This document shows positions 23,880 through 36,602 of a stretch of DNA of 64,000 nt, piece after piece. Source of the stretch: Anastatus disparis. Lineage: Eukaryota > Arthropoda > Insecta > Hymenoptera > Eupelmidae. Under the pieces are notes generated by a model. It saw nothing but the letters and a program-made list of their open reading frames with translations, did no database searches and was not told the DNA's origin. Position 1 is the first letter of the stretch, and each line of letters begins with the position of its first letter. Location: assembly GCA_017163975.1 (NCBI GenBank), contig JAFFSR010000264.1, forward strand, positions 3,667,501 to 3,731,500, written 5' to 3'. The position numbers were made by a program, and so were the translations under genes.

Positions 23880-25700
23880 TAACATAATGCGATTTGTTAA
23901 AAAAAATTCACTTTAGCATTGATAAATTTTTGAGTCAGAGTTAGTTTTTTGTCACGAATGTTTTTAATCAATTTATGCAATTAAATTTTGATTAAAAAAC
24001 AAATCCAGCATTGTAATTCACGACATTAACAGGTGAGTGTCATTTTGTACAATAATAGTAAAAAAAAAATATATGTTCTTACACTAATAATATTACTTGG
24101 GTGAGTTCCCATTAAATAGTTAATCGATTTTCTAGTTAAATATGACCTTTCATACATGCATTTTCTTTATTCACAGAAAAATATAAAAATTTCGTAGTGA
24201 ATGCTAATTAATCAAAGTTACTTTTGAAAAATTTTTGTGTATATAATAATGTAATATCTTACAAACAAATTATTTTTGAACACATTGAATAAAATGATAA
24301 AAATTCTATCTGTTTAATTTAAATTTGATCTGAAAAATGAATCTTGGTAATAATCTATTTGAAAAATTAAGTAGTGATTTTGTTCAAATAATTTTACACA
24401 ACAATTTTAAATTTGGACAGTAGAAATATTAAATTCAGTAAATTTATTTGAGTTTCCATGTATATCAATTTATGTCAAAACATTGTTCTACGTTACAAGT
24501 TTAATTTTATTTAGAAAAATAAAATGAAATTTTTGTTCAGACTAGTAATAGATAACTTTAATATTTAAAGTTGAATAATTTCATTAAATTTGCAAATTAA
24601 TTTTAACATTTGAAAAGGGTTTATTTATAGGATGCATTTGTGCCATATGATTTATTTAAAAAATTTGATTTGGATGTATAAAAGAAAATTAAAACTTAAA
24701 TTTTCCGTTTAACAAGCATATAAAAACAAATTTATTTGGAAAAATTTTTATCATTAGAATAAATTAATTTTAGGACTAAATTGAAGAATATTACCAAAAT
24801 AATTTATTGTTTAGTTCAAATACAGACTTAACAATTGAATATTACCAAATTAATATGGTTCGATTTGTTAAAAAAAATTCGCTTTGGCTTCAAATTTCTT
24901 TTGATTCAGAATGGGTTGTTTATCATGAATGTTCTTAATCAATGTGTGCACGCAAATTTTCATAGAAAAATAAATTTGCTAAAACATTCCATGACTTCAA
25001 CATGCGAATGTTATTTTGTAAAATTATTGTAAAAAAAACTTTTTTAAATTAATAGTATTATTATTTGGGTATATCCTGCTAGATAGTTTGTTCATTTTCT
25101 TGTCAAATTTGACATAGCATAATTACATTTTATTTATTATTATAAAAATATGAAAATTTCATAATGAATGATAATTAAATATGAATTATTTTTTTAACTT
25201 AATTATGTATGTAATGATATAATCTTGTAAATAAACTGTTTTCTAACACATCAACTATGAATTATTTTCCAAGTACATTTCCTATCTAAAAGCAAAACAT
25301 TCTAATAATTATTTGCTTAATTATAAATAAATTCATGAAATTTAATATAAATCTCGATCTTGAATGTTTGAATTTAAAAAAAATATTACATGCTAAATTA
25401 GAATTGAATAATATTATATAATATTACAAGTACTTATATGTTAATTTAACTGTCAAAGATAGAATGTACGAATACTACTAGAAAAATTCTAATCATCAAA
25501 TAGGGGTAATTAATGAATTAACATCAAAGTTAAATTTTTTAAAGTGTAAATTTTTTATAATACATTTGTAAACACTTTTTTAAATGATATTTTTTGGAAA
25601 AATTCAACTACGTCAAAAATGTAAAATAAATCTTCGAAATATTTTACTGGCTTTAACAGGTAATTTATGCCCTTAAATCTTTGACGATAGAAAGATGAAG
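23880..25700. repeat. Diverged ~970-bp tandem duplication
   Basis: CGATTTGTTAAAAAAAATTC occurs at 23890 and 24861. The following 250 bp and a block further on (about 24090-24250 versus 25060-25180) remain alignable by eye at moderate identity. No coding sequence is seen in either unit. Confidence 0.65.
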
Positions 25701-26739
25701 TCAAAATCTGTTAAATTAACTTCAGGTAATGTGACATTCATGAAAGTAATTATTTTAACTTTTTCCGCGTATTTGTATCCAAACTTATGTTAATAGATTG
25801 TAAAATTTTCAGAAAATTTTAAAACGTGGTTAAAGGAAATATACTTTCCTAATATTGGACCTAAAAGCCTTTTTTACCATATCCAACCCGAAAGTTTCTA
25901 CTTTCATCCCCACTACTTCAACCGAAAGTCTCACATTCTTGCCGGGGCAGGAAGCAAAAAGAACGTTCTGCGCAGGCGCTAACGACAGAGTATAGCATAC
26001 GTTATATCTCTCCGTCTCTTTCTTTTCCCCATATAATGTCTAATATACCTAGCCTTTTTGCTCTTCATCAAAAGTCATAGTAAGAACAAAACAAAGGCAG
26101 ATATCAAAATCTTTTTCTGTTTCTTTTTCAAAATCTCTTAAATTTGAAATAAAAAAAACAAAATGTATACATTATAATGCATATGTATACATTGTATTAT
26201 ATTATTATTTAGTTAAAAATGTGTGTGATGAAAAATGTGTGCATTGAAACAGAGTGTATCGAATAATAACTCTAACAGAATAAATAATAAATTTTTTTTT
26301 TATTAATGAACTATCATTACGAGTGTTATTGTGTAGTGTGTTATCGTGCAGTGTATTGTGTAGTGTGTTATTGTGTAGTGTGTTATCGTGTAGTGTATAT
26401 AGTAAAACAAAGCATAAAATCTTTAATAATGTGTGTAATGAAAAATTAGAATAATTCATAACATCTTTTTTTATTAATGAATTATCATTACGAGTGTTAT
26501 CGTGTAGTGTATCTAGTAGAACAATATAGCATAACGTTTACGTTATACGTAATTTTAGTTGACAACTTTCGGCTTGGCTATGGTAAAAAATTGTATACGC
26601 GCCACGGGAATGAAGGGGGACATCTTAACCCGCGCGTTTATCGCCCTCCCCTTCGGCTCGGGCGATAACATACGCGCGGGTTAGAATGTCCCCCTTCCCT
26701 CCCTTGGTGCGTAATATACTATTATTGATTGATTCTTAG
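25701..26739. other. Non-coding stretch with short GTGTAGTGT repeats
   Basis: Around 26300-26400 and 26460-26520, TTATTAATGAACTATCATTACGAGTGTTAT-like and GTGTAGTGTGTTAT phrases recur. A less AT-rich patch near 25930-26000 contains GCGCAGGCGC, and its role is unknown. Confidence 0.5.
26599..26711. repeat. GC-rich ~110-bp inverted repeat
   Basis: The left arm contains GAAGGGGGACATCTTAACCC and GCGCG. The right arm contains the near-exact inverse, GGGTTAGAATGTCCCCCTTC. A smaller hairpin (CGCCCTCCCC with CTCGGGCG) sits in the centre. The composition contrasts sharply with the surrounding AT-rich DNA. Confidence 0.9.
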
Positions 26740-27208
26740 AGCGGTCATTGTCCAACAGTTATAGAAGAAACTACACCACATAATAAAGAAGTACATTATC
26801 AAATAATACCTACAGGAAACACTGAAATTATCCAACCTTTAGATGTTTATGGGTTTAGAATATGGAAAAACTTTGCTAGACATTTTTCAGACAGTGTAAT
26901 TTTAATTAATGAAGATTTAAATTTTCATATGAGAAATAATATTATTAAATTACAATCTTTGATTCACAATCAGTTTTCGTCGCCAAGATATCAGAATCTT
27001 TTCCGATATTCATGGTATAAGAGTGGATACATAATCGACAAACCAGCAGATTTCGAAAATCCTGTAAGTTTTAGTTTTGGAGATTCATGTGGCACACATT
27101 GTGAGATTCATGTTTGTAAAAATGTTGCAATTATTCGATGTTCTTGGTGCAAAAAATCTTTGTGTTTGAAACATTTTTTTGAAGAATATCATTTTTGCTC
27201 TACATATA
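26740..27208 (+). pseudogene. pogo/jerky-like DDE transposase, C-terminal fragment
   Basis: The frame begins near SGHCP (the DSWSGHCP region of DDE_1 transposases) after an in-frame stop. It continues with QIIPTGNTEIIQPLDVYGFR and WKNFARHFSD, then a basic/aromatic region, and a Cys/His cluster (CGTHCEIHVC, then CSWCKKSLCLKHFF). QPLDV with an aromatic and WK is typical of this DDE superfamily. The Tc1 element at 27209 has cut the last few codons. The frame continues on the far side at 33553 for a few codons to a stop. The 5' half is missing. Confidence 0.7.
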
Positions 27209-27741
27209 CACTCCCGCTCACACGAAGTTGCCCACCCTAAGCTGTCGAGGTAAAATATAAACAGTTTTACTATTCCCTAGGAAGGCGTATAAAAAAATTT
27301 TGAAAATATGGGTTTGAAAGGTTTTTAGAGCTCTTTCAAATGCTGGTGGTTTCATTTTAAAATATCTATTTTTAACTATATTTATAGAGCTAAAAGAAAA
27401 AAAATTTTTCAAAAATTTTTTGCCCATGTTTAACCCTGGACCGATTCTAGCGAATTATTCTACGTTAACGTTATATACCTCTCAAATTAAAGGTTTTTTA
27501 GTCCTCTTTAAAATGCAGTGTTGTTTTTCACGCTACGATGGATTGTTAAAAAATTACAACGATTTTTCTGATAAAAATTACTTTTTTTTCAATACGCTAT
27601 ATCTCTTAAGTATTACACCGTATTTAAAAATGTCAGATAAAAAAAAGGTTCGTTTTTAAGTGAAGAATATGTATGTAAAATTTTATAGCTTGCGACAACA
27701 ATTTTTTTTTTTTTCATTTTTTCACTTTTTTTGATTTTAGG
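27209..27741 (+). repeat. Left terminal inverted repeat of Tc1 element
   Basis: About 533 bp matches the inverse of 33022-33552 with few differences, from the CACTCCC end to TGATTTTAGG. Confidence 0.9.
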
Positions 27742-28076
27742 TCTTAATAAATAACTCATAAACTTAATTGACTGTTGATTTAATCAAATAATAACTATAA
27801 TAATAATTAACATAAGAATAATAAACATAATAATAAACATAATATAATAATAATAGTAATAAACTTAACATGATTTTCATATGAATAAATCAACAAAAAT
27901 AAAAATTATAATTGCATATGAATAAATAAACGAATAAATATAAACTTAAGAATACGTTTTCAAGTAGCAGACAAAAAAACGCTGCCAAGTGCTTTGGCGG
28001 AATGCTTTCTCATAGAGCTCTTTGAGTTTCATTAATTTTTTTATATTTATTTAAATGTGTTTTTAATATAAAACTA

Positions 28077-28120
28077 GGGGGCAAGCCCCCTGCGCGCGAG
28101 CGCGCCAACCCCCACTTGTA
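28077..28120 (-). other. Second Helitron-type 3' terminus, reversed
   Basis: Read on the minus strand, a GGGGGTTGGCG block, a GC-rich spacer and a GGGGG...CCCCC hairpin end in CTAG followed by T. This matches the layout of the 20405-20447 terminus. The other end of this element was not found. Confidence 0.65.
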
Positions 28121-28845
28121 AGTAAAACTATACAACATATTAAATACTATTTTAAAATAATAATTTTACGAAGAATTTTTTTTTTTATTAATGGTATTTT
28201 AATGAAAAGAATTATTGTACGAAGTCCAATAATGATTTTTATTGGATCCATTTTATTATATTATGTATAATTACACTTTCTTTATTTAAAAATATGTATA
28301 TTTTTTGTATTGATTGCATTTTATATTATTTATTTTATGTAATATGATTAATTACAGATTTTATAAATTATGCTTATTGTGTAACCTACCTAAGTTCTTT
28401 TTAAATTCTTTTAAAGATTTTTCTCAATAATCCATCAAAGCGCTTTTATATGCAACTATAAAAAATAAAATACATCAATAAACTTTTATTTTTTTTTAAA
28501 GAAAAGAAATACCTGCTTCGTCTATAACATCTTTGTAAGTTTTAAAATCTTTTTGTGTTTAATTATTCTTTATCAGCTGTATCAGGAATTATTTATCTAT
28601 TTCTTAAAATAGTTTTATATACTTTTAAAACTTGTCCTCTATTAATAAACTACAACATTAAAAAAATGATTTAAAAAAGAATAAGCAAATTTCAAAATAA
28701 ACGTTATCATTTCTTTTGTTTTAAATATATATATTAAAAATCTTTTTTGACATTTGATTTAACTAATTTGAAAATTTGTTTTAAAAAAATTTAGTTCATC
28801 TAAAAATAAAAAAAAAGTAGAAGAAGAAAATTTATTTTTTAAAAA

Positions 28846-29347
28846 ATGGTAGCTGCAGGAGATGATGAATGTGAAGTAAGTAAATATTATAATATTTAAA
28901 TAATAAAGTATAATAAAAAAAAATTAATTAATATATAATTATCAAATGTTTAAAAAAAAACTAAATTTAATATAACCTTTTTTTTAGGGTATTGTATTGG
29001 ATTTATATCCGATACAATATACGATAAATAATGGAGAAATAATTGTAGTAGAAGAAGAAGAAGAAGAACAGAATATTTTTTCAGATTCTTTATCCGAAGA
29101 TGAAGAAATCGAAGACGAAGAAATTCGTAATACATATGTTGCACAAGGGCCTCTTTGTCACAATGAGACATGGAAAATGCCCTTGTGTAATAGCATATAT
29201 GTGAAATTTGCGGCCTTTCATTGGGTCATACGCCTCCAGAAGTACAGACTTTTGTAAGTTTTTATATATATTTTTTATTATTATTAAAAATTATTTATAT
29301 ACAATAATATCAATTTTTATTTTCAGAACCTTTTTTTTAACCATTAA
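28846..29347 (+). pseudogene. Small acidic Cys-rich protein, three exons (copy 2)
   Basis: Exon 1 (28846-28875) starts MVAAGDD and ends at a GTAAGT donor. Exon 2 (28988-29253) follows a TTTTTAG acceptor and reads IVLDLYPIQY, an acidic Glu run, then VAQGPLCHNETW and the Cys motif. A 2-bp TA insertion near 29192-29195 shifts the frame inside the CxxC part. Beyond it the family tail LGHTPPEVQTF is readable up to a GTAAGT donor. Exon 3 (29327-29347) adds a few codons and a stop. Intron positions and phases equal those of copy 1 at 3614-4059. Its splice sites are better preserved than those of copy 1, but the coding frame is worse. Confidence 0.6.
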
Positions 29348-29960
29348 TAAAATGGAAATTTTTTTAAGAGCATGACGAAGCTGTCGGCCTTCTAATAATA
29401 TTTCTAATCCTAACTTATGAATAAACGATGCGTTTAATCGAGTTTCTTTGCTACAAAGAAAAAATTTGTAAGATTAAACTCTAGTGCGGACAACTCAAGA
29501 AATTCATCAAAATATTATACATATAAAGTTATAATAAAAACTTTCAATGTATCGTATTTTAAGGTTAGGTTTGTCGAGTTCGATATCTAATTTCCAATCT
29601 AAGCTCATAAAAAAATAACAAGTCCAAATGATTTTTTATTTTAACAAAAATTATTGTATTAATATAGCTTTAGTGCGGACAAGTCATTATATTTGTTTAA
29701 TTTAAGAATTTAAAAAGATATTGATAAAATAAAAAAAGCAAAACTCGATTGCTGCAGCTCCGACATGCCGTTAAGGACTTTTTTCGTTCAATATGGAAGA
29801 ATAACTTAAACCTGGAAAACTAAGATTAAGTGAATAATTTATGGTTTTTCTCTTTTTGAAAAAAAATTCTTAAATTAAAACTACGCTAAGAAAATAATGT
29901 TACGAATTTTATTTTATTATTAAGCGACTAATATAATATTAAATTATAAAAAAGGCGAGA
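29348..29960. other. Non-coding; segment shared with the Helitron
   Basis: The 29487-29690 stretch, bounded by AGTGCGGACAA motifs and containing ATTATACATATAAAGTTA, matches the inverse of about 8620-8815 inside the Helitron. The rest shows no gene. Confidence 0.6.
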
Positions 29961-29962
29961 AA

Positions 29963-30036
29963 GCGTCCGCGACGTGGATTGAACCCCGGGACTCTTGCAC
30001 GACAGACAAGCGCTCAAACGTTGAGCCATTCCCACC
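29963..30036 (-). pseudogene. tRNA-like sequence, Asp(GTC)-type
   Basis: The minus strand has an A-box-like TGGCTCAACGTTTGAGCG. A well-paired anticodon stem (CTTGT with GCAAG) encloses the loop CTGTCGT, giving anticodon GTC. The T loop is TTCAATC. The acceptor and T stems pair poorly, so this is a decayed tRNA or a SINE head. Confidence 0.55.
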
Positions 30037-30039
30037 GAT

Positions 30040-31440
30040 GCATTTTCATTTCTTTGGTCGCTTCATATTCTATAAACTGCATACTTGCATTTTTTCTATA
30101 TTCGCTACTATACGGCACTCGTAACAATAAGTTTTCAAAATCATATTTTCTTTAGACAATAGTGAATAACTTGCATACAAATTTTGGAGCAAATCTATCG
30201 AATGGTTTCCGTGAAATAGAAAAATAATAAAATTAATAGTATGCAAAAAAATCAGTTTTCAAATGTTTTTATTATTTTAACAGTATCAAATAATTTCTAT
30301 ACACATTTTTAAGCAAATTCTTAGAGTAGTTTACGTAAGATCCAAAAAAAATGAAAAATTTAAAATAAATTTTTTTCAAAATTTTCAAAATGCTCTAAAA
30401 TTATAACTGCGCTAAGAAAATAAGTTTTCCAAAGCTTGTTTCATTAAGGCAATAACGAATAATTTTCATAATAATTTTATAGCAAATCTATCGAATGGTT
30501 TTAGTGTGATATAAAAAAAAATGAAAAATAAACATTTTTTCAAAATTTTCAAAATTCTCTTAAATTAAAACTGCGCTAAGAAAATAAGTTTTCCAAAGCT
30601 TATTTCCTTTAGACAATAGCGAATAACTTGCATAAAAATTTTGGGGTAAATCAATCGAATGGTTTTCGTAAAATAGAAAAATAATAAAAAATAACAACTT
30701 TTTTAAAAATTTTCAAAATGCTCTAAAATTAATAGTATGTCAAGAAAATCAGTTTTCAAATGTTTTTATTATTTTAACAGTAGCAAATAATTACTATACA
30801 AATTTTTAAACAAATTCTTAGAGTAGTTTACGTAAGACCCAAAAAAAATGAAAAATTTTTTAAGAAAATTTTCAAAATTCTCTTAAATTAAAACTGCGCT
30901 AAGAAAATAAATTTTCCAAGGCTTGTTTTACTAAGGCAATAACGAATAATTTGCATAATAATTTTAGAGCAAATCTAACGAATGGTTTTTGTGTAATATA
31001 AAAAAAATGAAAAATAAACATTTTTTCAAAAAATTTCTAAATGCTATAAAATTAAAACTACGCTAAAGAAATGAGTTTTCCAAAGCTAATTTTCCTCAGA
31101 CAATAGCGAATAACTTGCATACAAATTTTGGAGCAAATCTATCAAATGGTTTTCATAAAATAAAAAAAAAGAAGAAAAATTTTTTTTTTTTAATTTTCAA
31201 ATTGCTCTAAAATTACAAGTGCGCTAAGAAAATCAGTTAGTAAAAGTTTTTCTTCTTTTGGCAGTCGCAAATAATGTTCATACAAATTTTCAAGAAAATT
31301 CTTCGAGTAGTTTACGTAAAATATCAAAAAAATGAAAAATCAAAATTTTTTTAAAATTCTTAAAATGGCTCTAAAAAAAACTGAGCTAAGAAGATCAATT
31401 TTCAATAGCTTCCCCCCCAGTTAGACAAAAAAATAAATTG
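30040..31440. repeat. Tandem-monomer core of repeat copy A
   Basis: Units of roughly 160-170 bp recur with phrases AAAACTGCGCTAAGAAAAT, AGCAAATCTATCGAATGG and TTTTCAAAATGCTCTAAAAT. The same monomer family, inverted, forms the core of copies B and C. Confidence 0.85.
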
Positions 31441-31661
31441 CATGCAAAATTTGAAGCTAATCCATCGGGTAGTTCTCGAGATATTTTTGGCGTACTGAAA
31501 TCATACACACACACACACATACACACATACATACAGACATTTTCTGGAAACCACTTTTTTCGACTCCCTGAGTCTAAATATGTACAAATTAATAAAAAAA
31601 ATAGAAAAAAAAATTTTTTATCGATACAATGCTTTCTCCATGAGAAAGCAAAAATTACATT

Positions 31662-32690
31662 TTATACTTTTTTTTCATCAAAATGTCCTCCTTTACTTTT
31701 TAACACTGCTTTGCAGATTCTTGCCATCCGAGCAATCAATTTTTGCAAACTTTCAGAGCTAATTTTTTGCCATTCCTCTTGTAAAACCTTCCATAATAGT
31801 GTAGTTGATGTGGGCGCTACTTTTCTTACTGCATGATCTAATTGGTCCCACAAAAGCTCGATGGGGTTCAAATCGGGAGATTGTGGTGGCCACTCCATGA
31901 CTTTTAATTTATTTTGTTTTTGTAAATTATGCAGATATGTCTTGCAAATTTTCGCGGTATGTTTTGGATCGTTGTCTTGTTGAAAAACAAAATTAGAACC
32001 AATCAATCTGCGTCCAGATGGTACAACATATTTTTGTAGAATTTTTTTATAATCTTTTTTCATGATTCCGTCGATTTTTATTAAATCCCCAACTTTATTT
32101 CCACCATAATAACCCCAAACCATAACTGAACCTCCACCATGTTTCACTGACGGTACTAAACACTGGCTAGCAAATTTCTCAGACCATAATCTTCGAACAT
32201 ATACTTTTCGATTTGAGCCGAAAACCATAAATTTAGACTCATCACTAAATAAAACTTTTTTATAATCAGCCACAGTCCACTTTTTATATTGTTTGGCCCA
32301 TTGCAATCTCTTTGCTTTATTTACTAGCCTCAGCAAAGATTTCTTCACAGCGATACATCCAAATAAATTATTTTCATTTAACCGCCTTTAAACTGTTGAA
32401 ATACTTATTTTATCATTTTTTTTCGCATTGCATTAACTTTTACTGTTATTTCTGCAGCAGTTTAACGTCTATTACGTTTACTTAGCGTCACGATGTAATG
32501 ATCCTCAGCAGTTGTTTTTTCAACACATTTTTTTTTATTTGCACTACTTAAAAACTTCTTAAAGTGATAATCAACAGTCCGTCTAGGTATTCCTAATTTT
32601 CGTGCAATTTGACGATTTGATTTTTTACTGTTATGATGCGTAATAATAAGCATACGCTCTTCGTACGATAATTGCTTTTTTTCATAGATT
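31662..32690 (-). pseudogene. Tc1-type transposase, broken
   Basis: The main frame (31662-32348) carries the catalytic core: LFSDESKF, FQQDNDPKHTA and SPDLNPIELLWDQL. By my count 38 residues separate the second Asp and the Glu, suggesting a DD38E-type rather than the usual DD34E Tc1 element. A second frame (32462-32653, extending in frame to about 32690) holds the helix-turn-helix region NRQIARKLGIPRRTVDYHF. Between them are two in-frame stops and an A-run frameshift near 32420. No clear ATG remains. Transposases of this class cut and paste at TA, matching the flanks of this element. Confidence 0.88.
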
Positions 32691-33021
32691 CATGATGAAC
32701 GATCAACTAAATTACTTTAGTTTTCCGAAGACTGATGAAATACAAATGAGTAAATCAGAATTCTTGATACTAAAAGTTATATATTCAATGAGAATAATAA
32801 ATCCAAGAAGCAAACGTAAACAATGCGAAGAACACACAGCAAATTAAAAATCAAAACATTCAAATATACACTGTGATAGCTTATGCATAAATGTTTCGAT
32901 TTTCAATTTGTTACAATGTAAAATTTTATTTGTTTTGTATTATAAAATTGATATATTAAAGTATATATATTAAAGTATATAAAATTTTAAATATTTATGC
33001 ATTGTCAAATTTTTATGCAAA

Positions 33022-33552
33022 CCTAAAATCATAAAAAAAGTGAAAGAATGAAAAAAAAAAATTGTTGTCGCAAGCTATAAAATTTTACATACATATTCTT
33101 CACTTAAAAACGAACATTTTTTTATTTAACGTTTTTAAATACGGTGTAATACTTAATAGATATAGCGTAGTGAAAAAAAAAGTAATTTTTATCAGAAAAA
33201 TCGTTGTAATTTTTTAACGATCCATCGTAGCGTGAAAAACAACACGGCATTTTAAAGAGGATTAAAAAACCTTTAATTTGAGAAGTATAACGTTAACGTA
33301 GAATAATTTCGCTAAAATCGGCCCAGGGTTAAACATGGGCAAAAAATTTTTGAAAATTTTTTTTTTTTTAGCTTTATAAATATAGTTAAAAATAGATATT
33401 TTAAAATGAAACCACCAGCATTTGAAAGAGCTCTAAAAACCTTTCAAACCCATATTTTCAAAATTTTTTTATACGTCTTCCTAGGAACCAGTAAAACTGT
33501 TTATATTTTACCTCGACAGCTTAGGGTGGGCAACTTCGTGTGAGCGGGAGTG
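33022..33552 (-). repeat. Right terminal inverted repeat of Tc1 element
   Basis: About 531 bp, inverse of 27209-27741, ending GAGCGGGAGTG before TA. Confidence 0.9.
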
Positions 33553-33554
33553 TA

Positions 33555-35704
33555 ATCCATAATGTTCCATATTTTTATATTTCAAAAATTAAAAATAGAC
33601 ATTTAATTATAAAAATATAAAACATTTAGGAATGTATAAAAATTGTGTTACTTTTTCAATACTCCATAATATATATATATAATATATCTCTTGTTGCTGT
33701 TATTACTATCTTAAGATAAAGCAGAACTAAATAATAAACTATATAATCAATAGTATATTACGCTACGTGGGGTAAAAATGCCGGCCTACAGTGTCATATT
33801 TTTATCCCAAGTGGCATATACAATTTTTTCTCATACCGGGCTAAAAACATGTACAACTTAGACTTATTGATAATTCATCATTAATGAAAAACCAGCACGA
33901 AAAATCATCTGCTACTCTCGGTCGAATATGTTTCCTCTTTATTTGCTACTCTCTCACTGATGATGATTCATTAAATAAACCATCAATATATCATTATAAT
34001 ACGCTCTTATTATACTCTTATTATAACACACTATAGATTACAATTCATAAAAATAAAACAAATATAATTCTAGAAAATAAAAAAAAATTAAATTACACAA
34101 TCAGTCGCATCACTGATGATAATTCATTAAATAAACCATCAATATATCATTATAATACGCTCTTATTATACTCTTATTATAACACACTATAGATTATAAT
34201 TCATAAAAATAAAACAAATATAATTCTAAAAAATAAAAAAAATTAAATTACACAATCAATCGCATCATATATTCTAACTTTTTATAACAAAATGTAATAT
34301 TACAAACTTTTCTATGATACATATGAGAGAGTCGATGTTTGTAACCGATGAATAGAACAGGATAGATTATAATATAATAAAAAAGTATAATAAGAGCGTA
34401 TTATAATGATATATTGATGGTTTATTTAATGAATTATCATCAGTGATGCGATTGATTGTGTGATTTAATTTTTTTTATTTTTTAGAATTATATTTGTTTT
34501 ATTTTTATGAATTATAATCTATGGTATGTTATAATAAGAGTATAATAAGAGCGTATTATAATACATATAAAAGAAAGAGAGAGAGAGCAAATGTTGTAGC
34601 CGATGAATTAAAAAGAATAGGCTACAATATACATGAAAGAAAGAAATAGAGAGAGAGAGAGAGAGAGTTGACGCTTATAACCGGTAAACAGAAAAGGATA
34701 AGCGTATATATACTCCCCACGTGCCGGCCTGAAAGTATAAATTTTTACTGCTTGCGTTCGACCATTAATGACGTGTTTTTAGCCGGGGTATGCTTCACAA
34801 TAGATGCATGCTGAATATTTTGATGAGAATTGTATTTAGGGTTTACATTAAACTGACAATAAATAAACTGATAACGGATTCGTAATCAGCGACCTTAAAA
34901 ACCGCAGTATACAATTTGTCATCGAAATTAAAACTTTTTTGACGTTTTCATTCACCATATTGGATCCCCCATATTGGATCCGCCATTCCGAATTTGCAAA
35001 ATGTGATGACGGATTTATAATCAGCGACCTAAAAAACTCCTATATACGAGTATTTACGGAATTAGACTTGTATTTCTTGATTTTTTTTTGTAAGGGGTGG
35101 TTTAACCCTTTTAAGGGTGAAATTCATGAAAATGCGAAAACACGTCAAATTTACTTTTCAAATTTTTTGTTTTGAAGAATTTTTTCTTTTTTTTTCAAGT
35201 GATTTTATAATGTTTTATTACATAATCATGACGAAAAAAGGAGGTTTCATCACCTAAAGATTAAAAGATGCAACCCCAACTTCTTAAATCATTATAGATT
35301 ATTTGTCCTTTGCATGAGAAATAATTTCCATTTTGTTTTATAAGAAAATATAGAGTTTAAGCCGAGATATTTAGAAAAAACGGTATTTTGGGGTGAACTT
35401 TAAGGGTTGTTTTCACCCCCTAAATATGTTTTTCCGCAGATAAAAAAAATACGTGTCTCTTATTTTTTGATGTTCTACAACATATTAAAGTTTAAGAAAA
35501 AAAAGATGAATGATAAACCATCACTGGGTTCGGGTCTATCAATTCAAGCCTTATTTTAGAAACAAATTACAAGTTATACATGTAAATGCAAATATCCATA
35601 TTATAGTTATATGCTCTGGTTAGTGCAGTTTTGAAGATATTCTTTTACTATGTTACTATAACGTTTTTATGCCAAGTAAACTACAATTATGTTTCGATAC
35701 AGTT
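33555..35704. other. Non-coding repeat region
   Basis: A 156-bp unit beginning CACTGATGATGATTCATT is repeated at 33955 and 34111, and an inverted copy lies at about 34384-34560. GA-rich tracts follow near 34570-34670. The motif GCCGGCCT occurs at both sides (about 33780 and 34725), which may mark element borders. No gene. Confidence 0.6.
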
Positions 35705-36050
35705 GTTAAGTATGAGGCACAATAATCTGCCGTAATTGTGTAGCAATTATTATGTATAGGCGATTACAAATTATTCACTCCCAATTGCACTTTGCCTACT
35801 GCAATTATGTTTCAATTCTGCTGTTAAGTATAAGGCGCAATCGTCTGCTATAATTCTGTAGCAATTATTATGTATAGATGATTGCAAATTATTTACTCCC
35901 AAATACACTTTGTCTACTGCAATTATATTTCAATTCTGCTGTGTTTTGCCTGCAATTCTAATGCATGTACAAGTGCAAATTAAGAACCTCATAGACAAGC
36001 ACTTCACTTGCTGCAAGTCTACTGCAATTTTTGCACTGTGATTAGACTGT
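35705..36050. repeat. 118-bp tandem repeat
   Basis: GTTAAGTATGAGGC at 35705 and GTTAAGTATAAGGC at 35823 start units that share AGCAATTATTATGTATAG and ACTGCAATTAT. A third unit is partial and diverged. Confidence 0.75.
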
Positions 36051-36602
36051 AAGTATCGACCGGCAGACATTCGAAATTCTGAAGAAATAGGCGGCGTACA
36101 CTCTGCAGCAATCTAACTACTTATCAGGAAAATTGGAGCAGAATTGCAGCAAAATTGAAAATGATTTTCTACCAGGGTATTATTGTAATAGCTATAATCA
36201 TCCCCCTACAATAATAATGCCGTTCCAACCCTTTTGTACGGTTTCCCAGCGATCAGCTTTTGTCAGTAGATAATTTTTGTTCATAAGAATCGAATGAAAC
36301 TTATTAAAACAGGGAGTCGCGTTTTTTGCCCTTTAAATAAATATTATTGTAATAGCTATAATCATCCCCCTACAATAATAATGCCGTTCCAAACCTTTTT
36401 TACGGTTTCCCAGCGATCAGCTTTTGTCAGTAGATACCTTTTGTTTATAAGAATCGAATAAAACTTGTTAAAACAGGGAGCCACGTTTTATAGCCCTTTA
36501 AATAAATATTATTGTAATAGTTATAATCATCCTCCTACAATAATAATGTCGTTTCTACCTAACCTGCCGTTTCTAATAATAATAGTTTTCTACGGTTTCT
36601 AA

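Larger units (their letters stand above)
27978..31655 (-). mobile_element. Repeat element copy A, reversed, with internal insertions
   Basis: One end carries ACGCTGCCAAGTGCTTTGGC and GAATGCTTTCTCATAGAGC. The other, near 31640, has GCTTTCTCCATGAGAAAGC next to a TACATACAGACATTTTC tract. These match, in inverse order, the ends of copy B (37814-39858); copy C (to 54966) shares one end. About 30040-31440 is the family's tandem-monomer core. A Helitron-type terminus and the second Cys-rich gene lie within it, probably as later insertions. No transposase belongs to this family here. Confidence 0.7.
27209..33552 (-). mobile_element. Tc1/mariner element with long TIRs, containing nested repeat
   Basis: The ends are CACTCCCGCTCACACGAAG and its inverse, flanked by TA on both sides (27207-27208 and 33553-33554). 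The terminal inverted repeats run about 530 bp each. A Tc1-type transposase lies inside on the minus strand. Without the ~3.7-kb insertion at about 27978-31655 the element would be about 2.7 kb. It inserted into the 3' end of the pogo/jerky-like gene. Confidence 0.9.
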
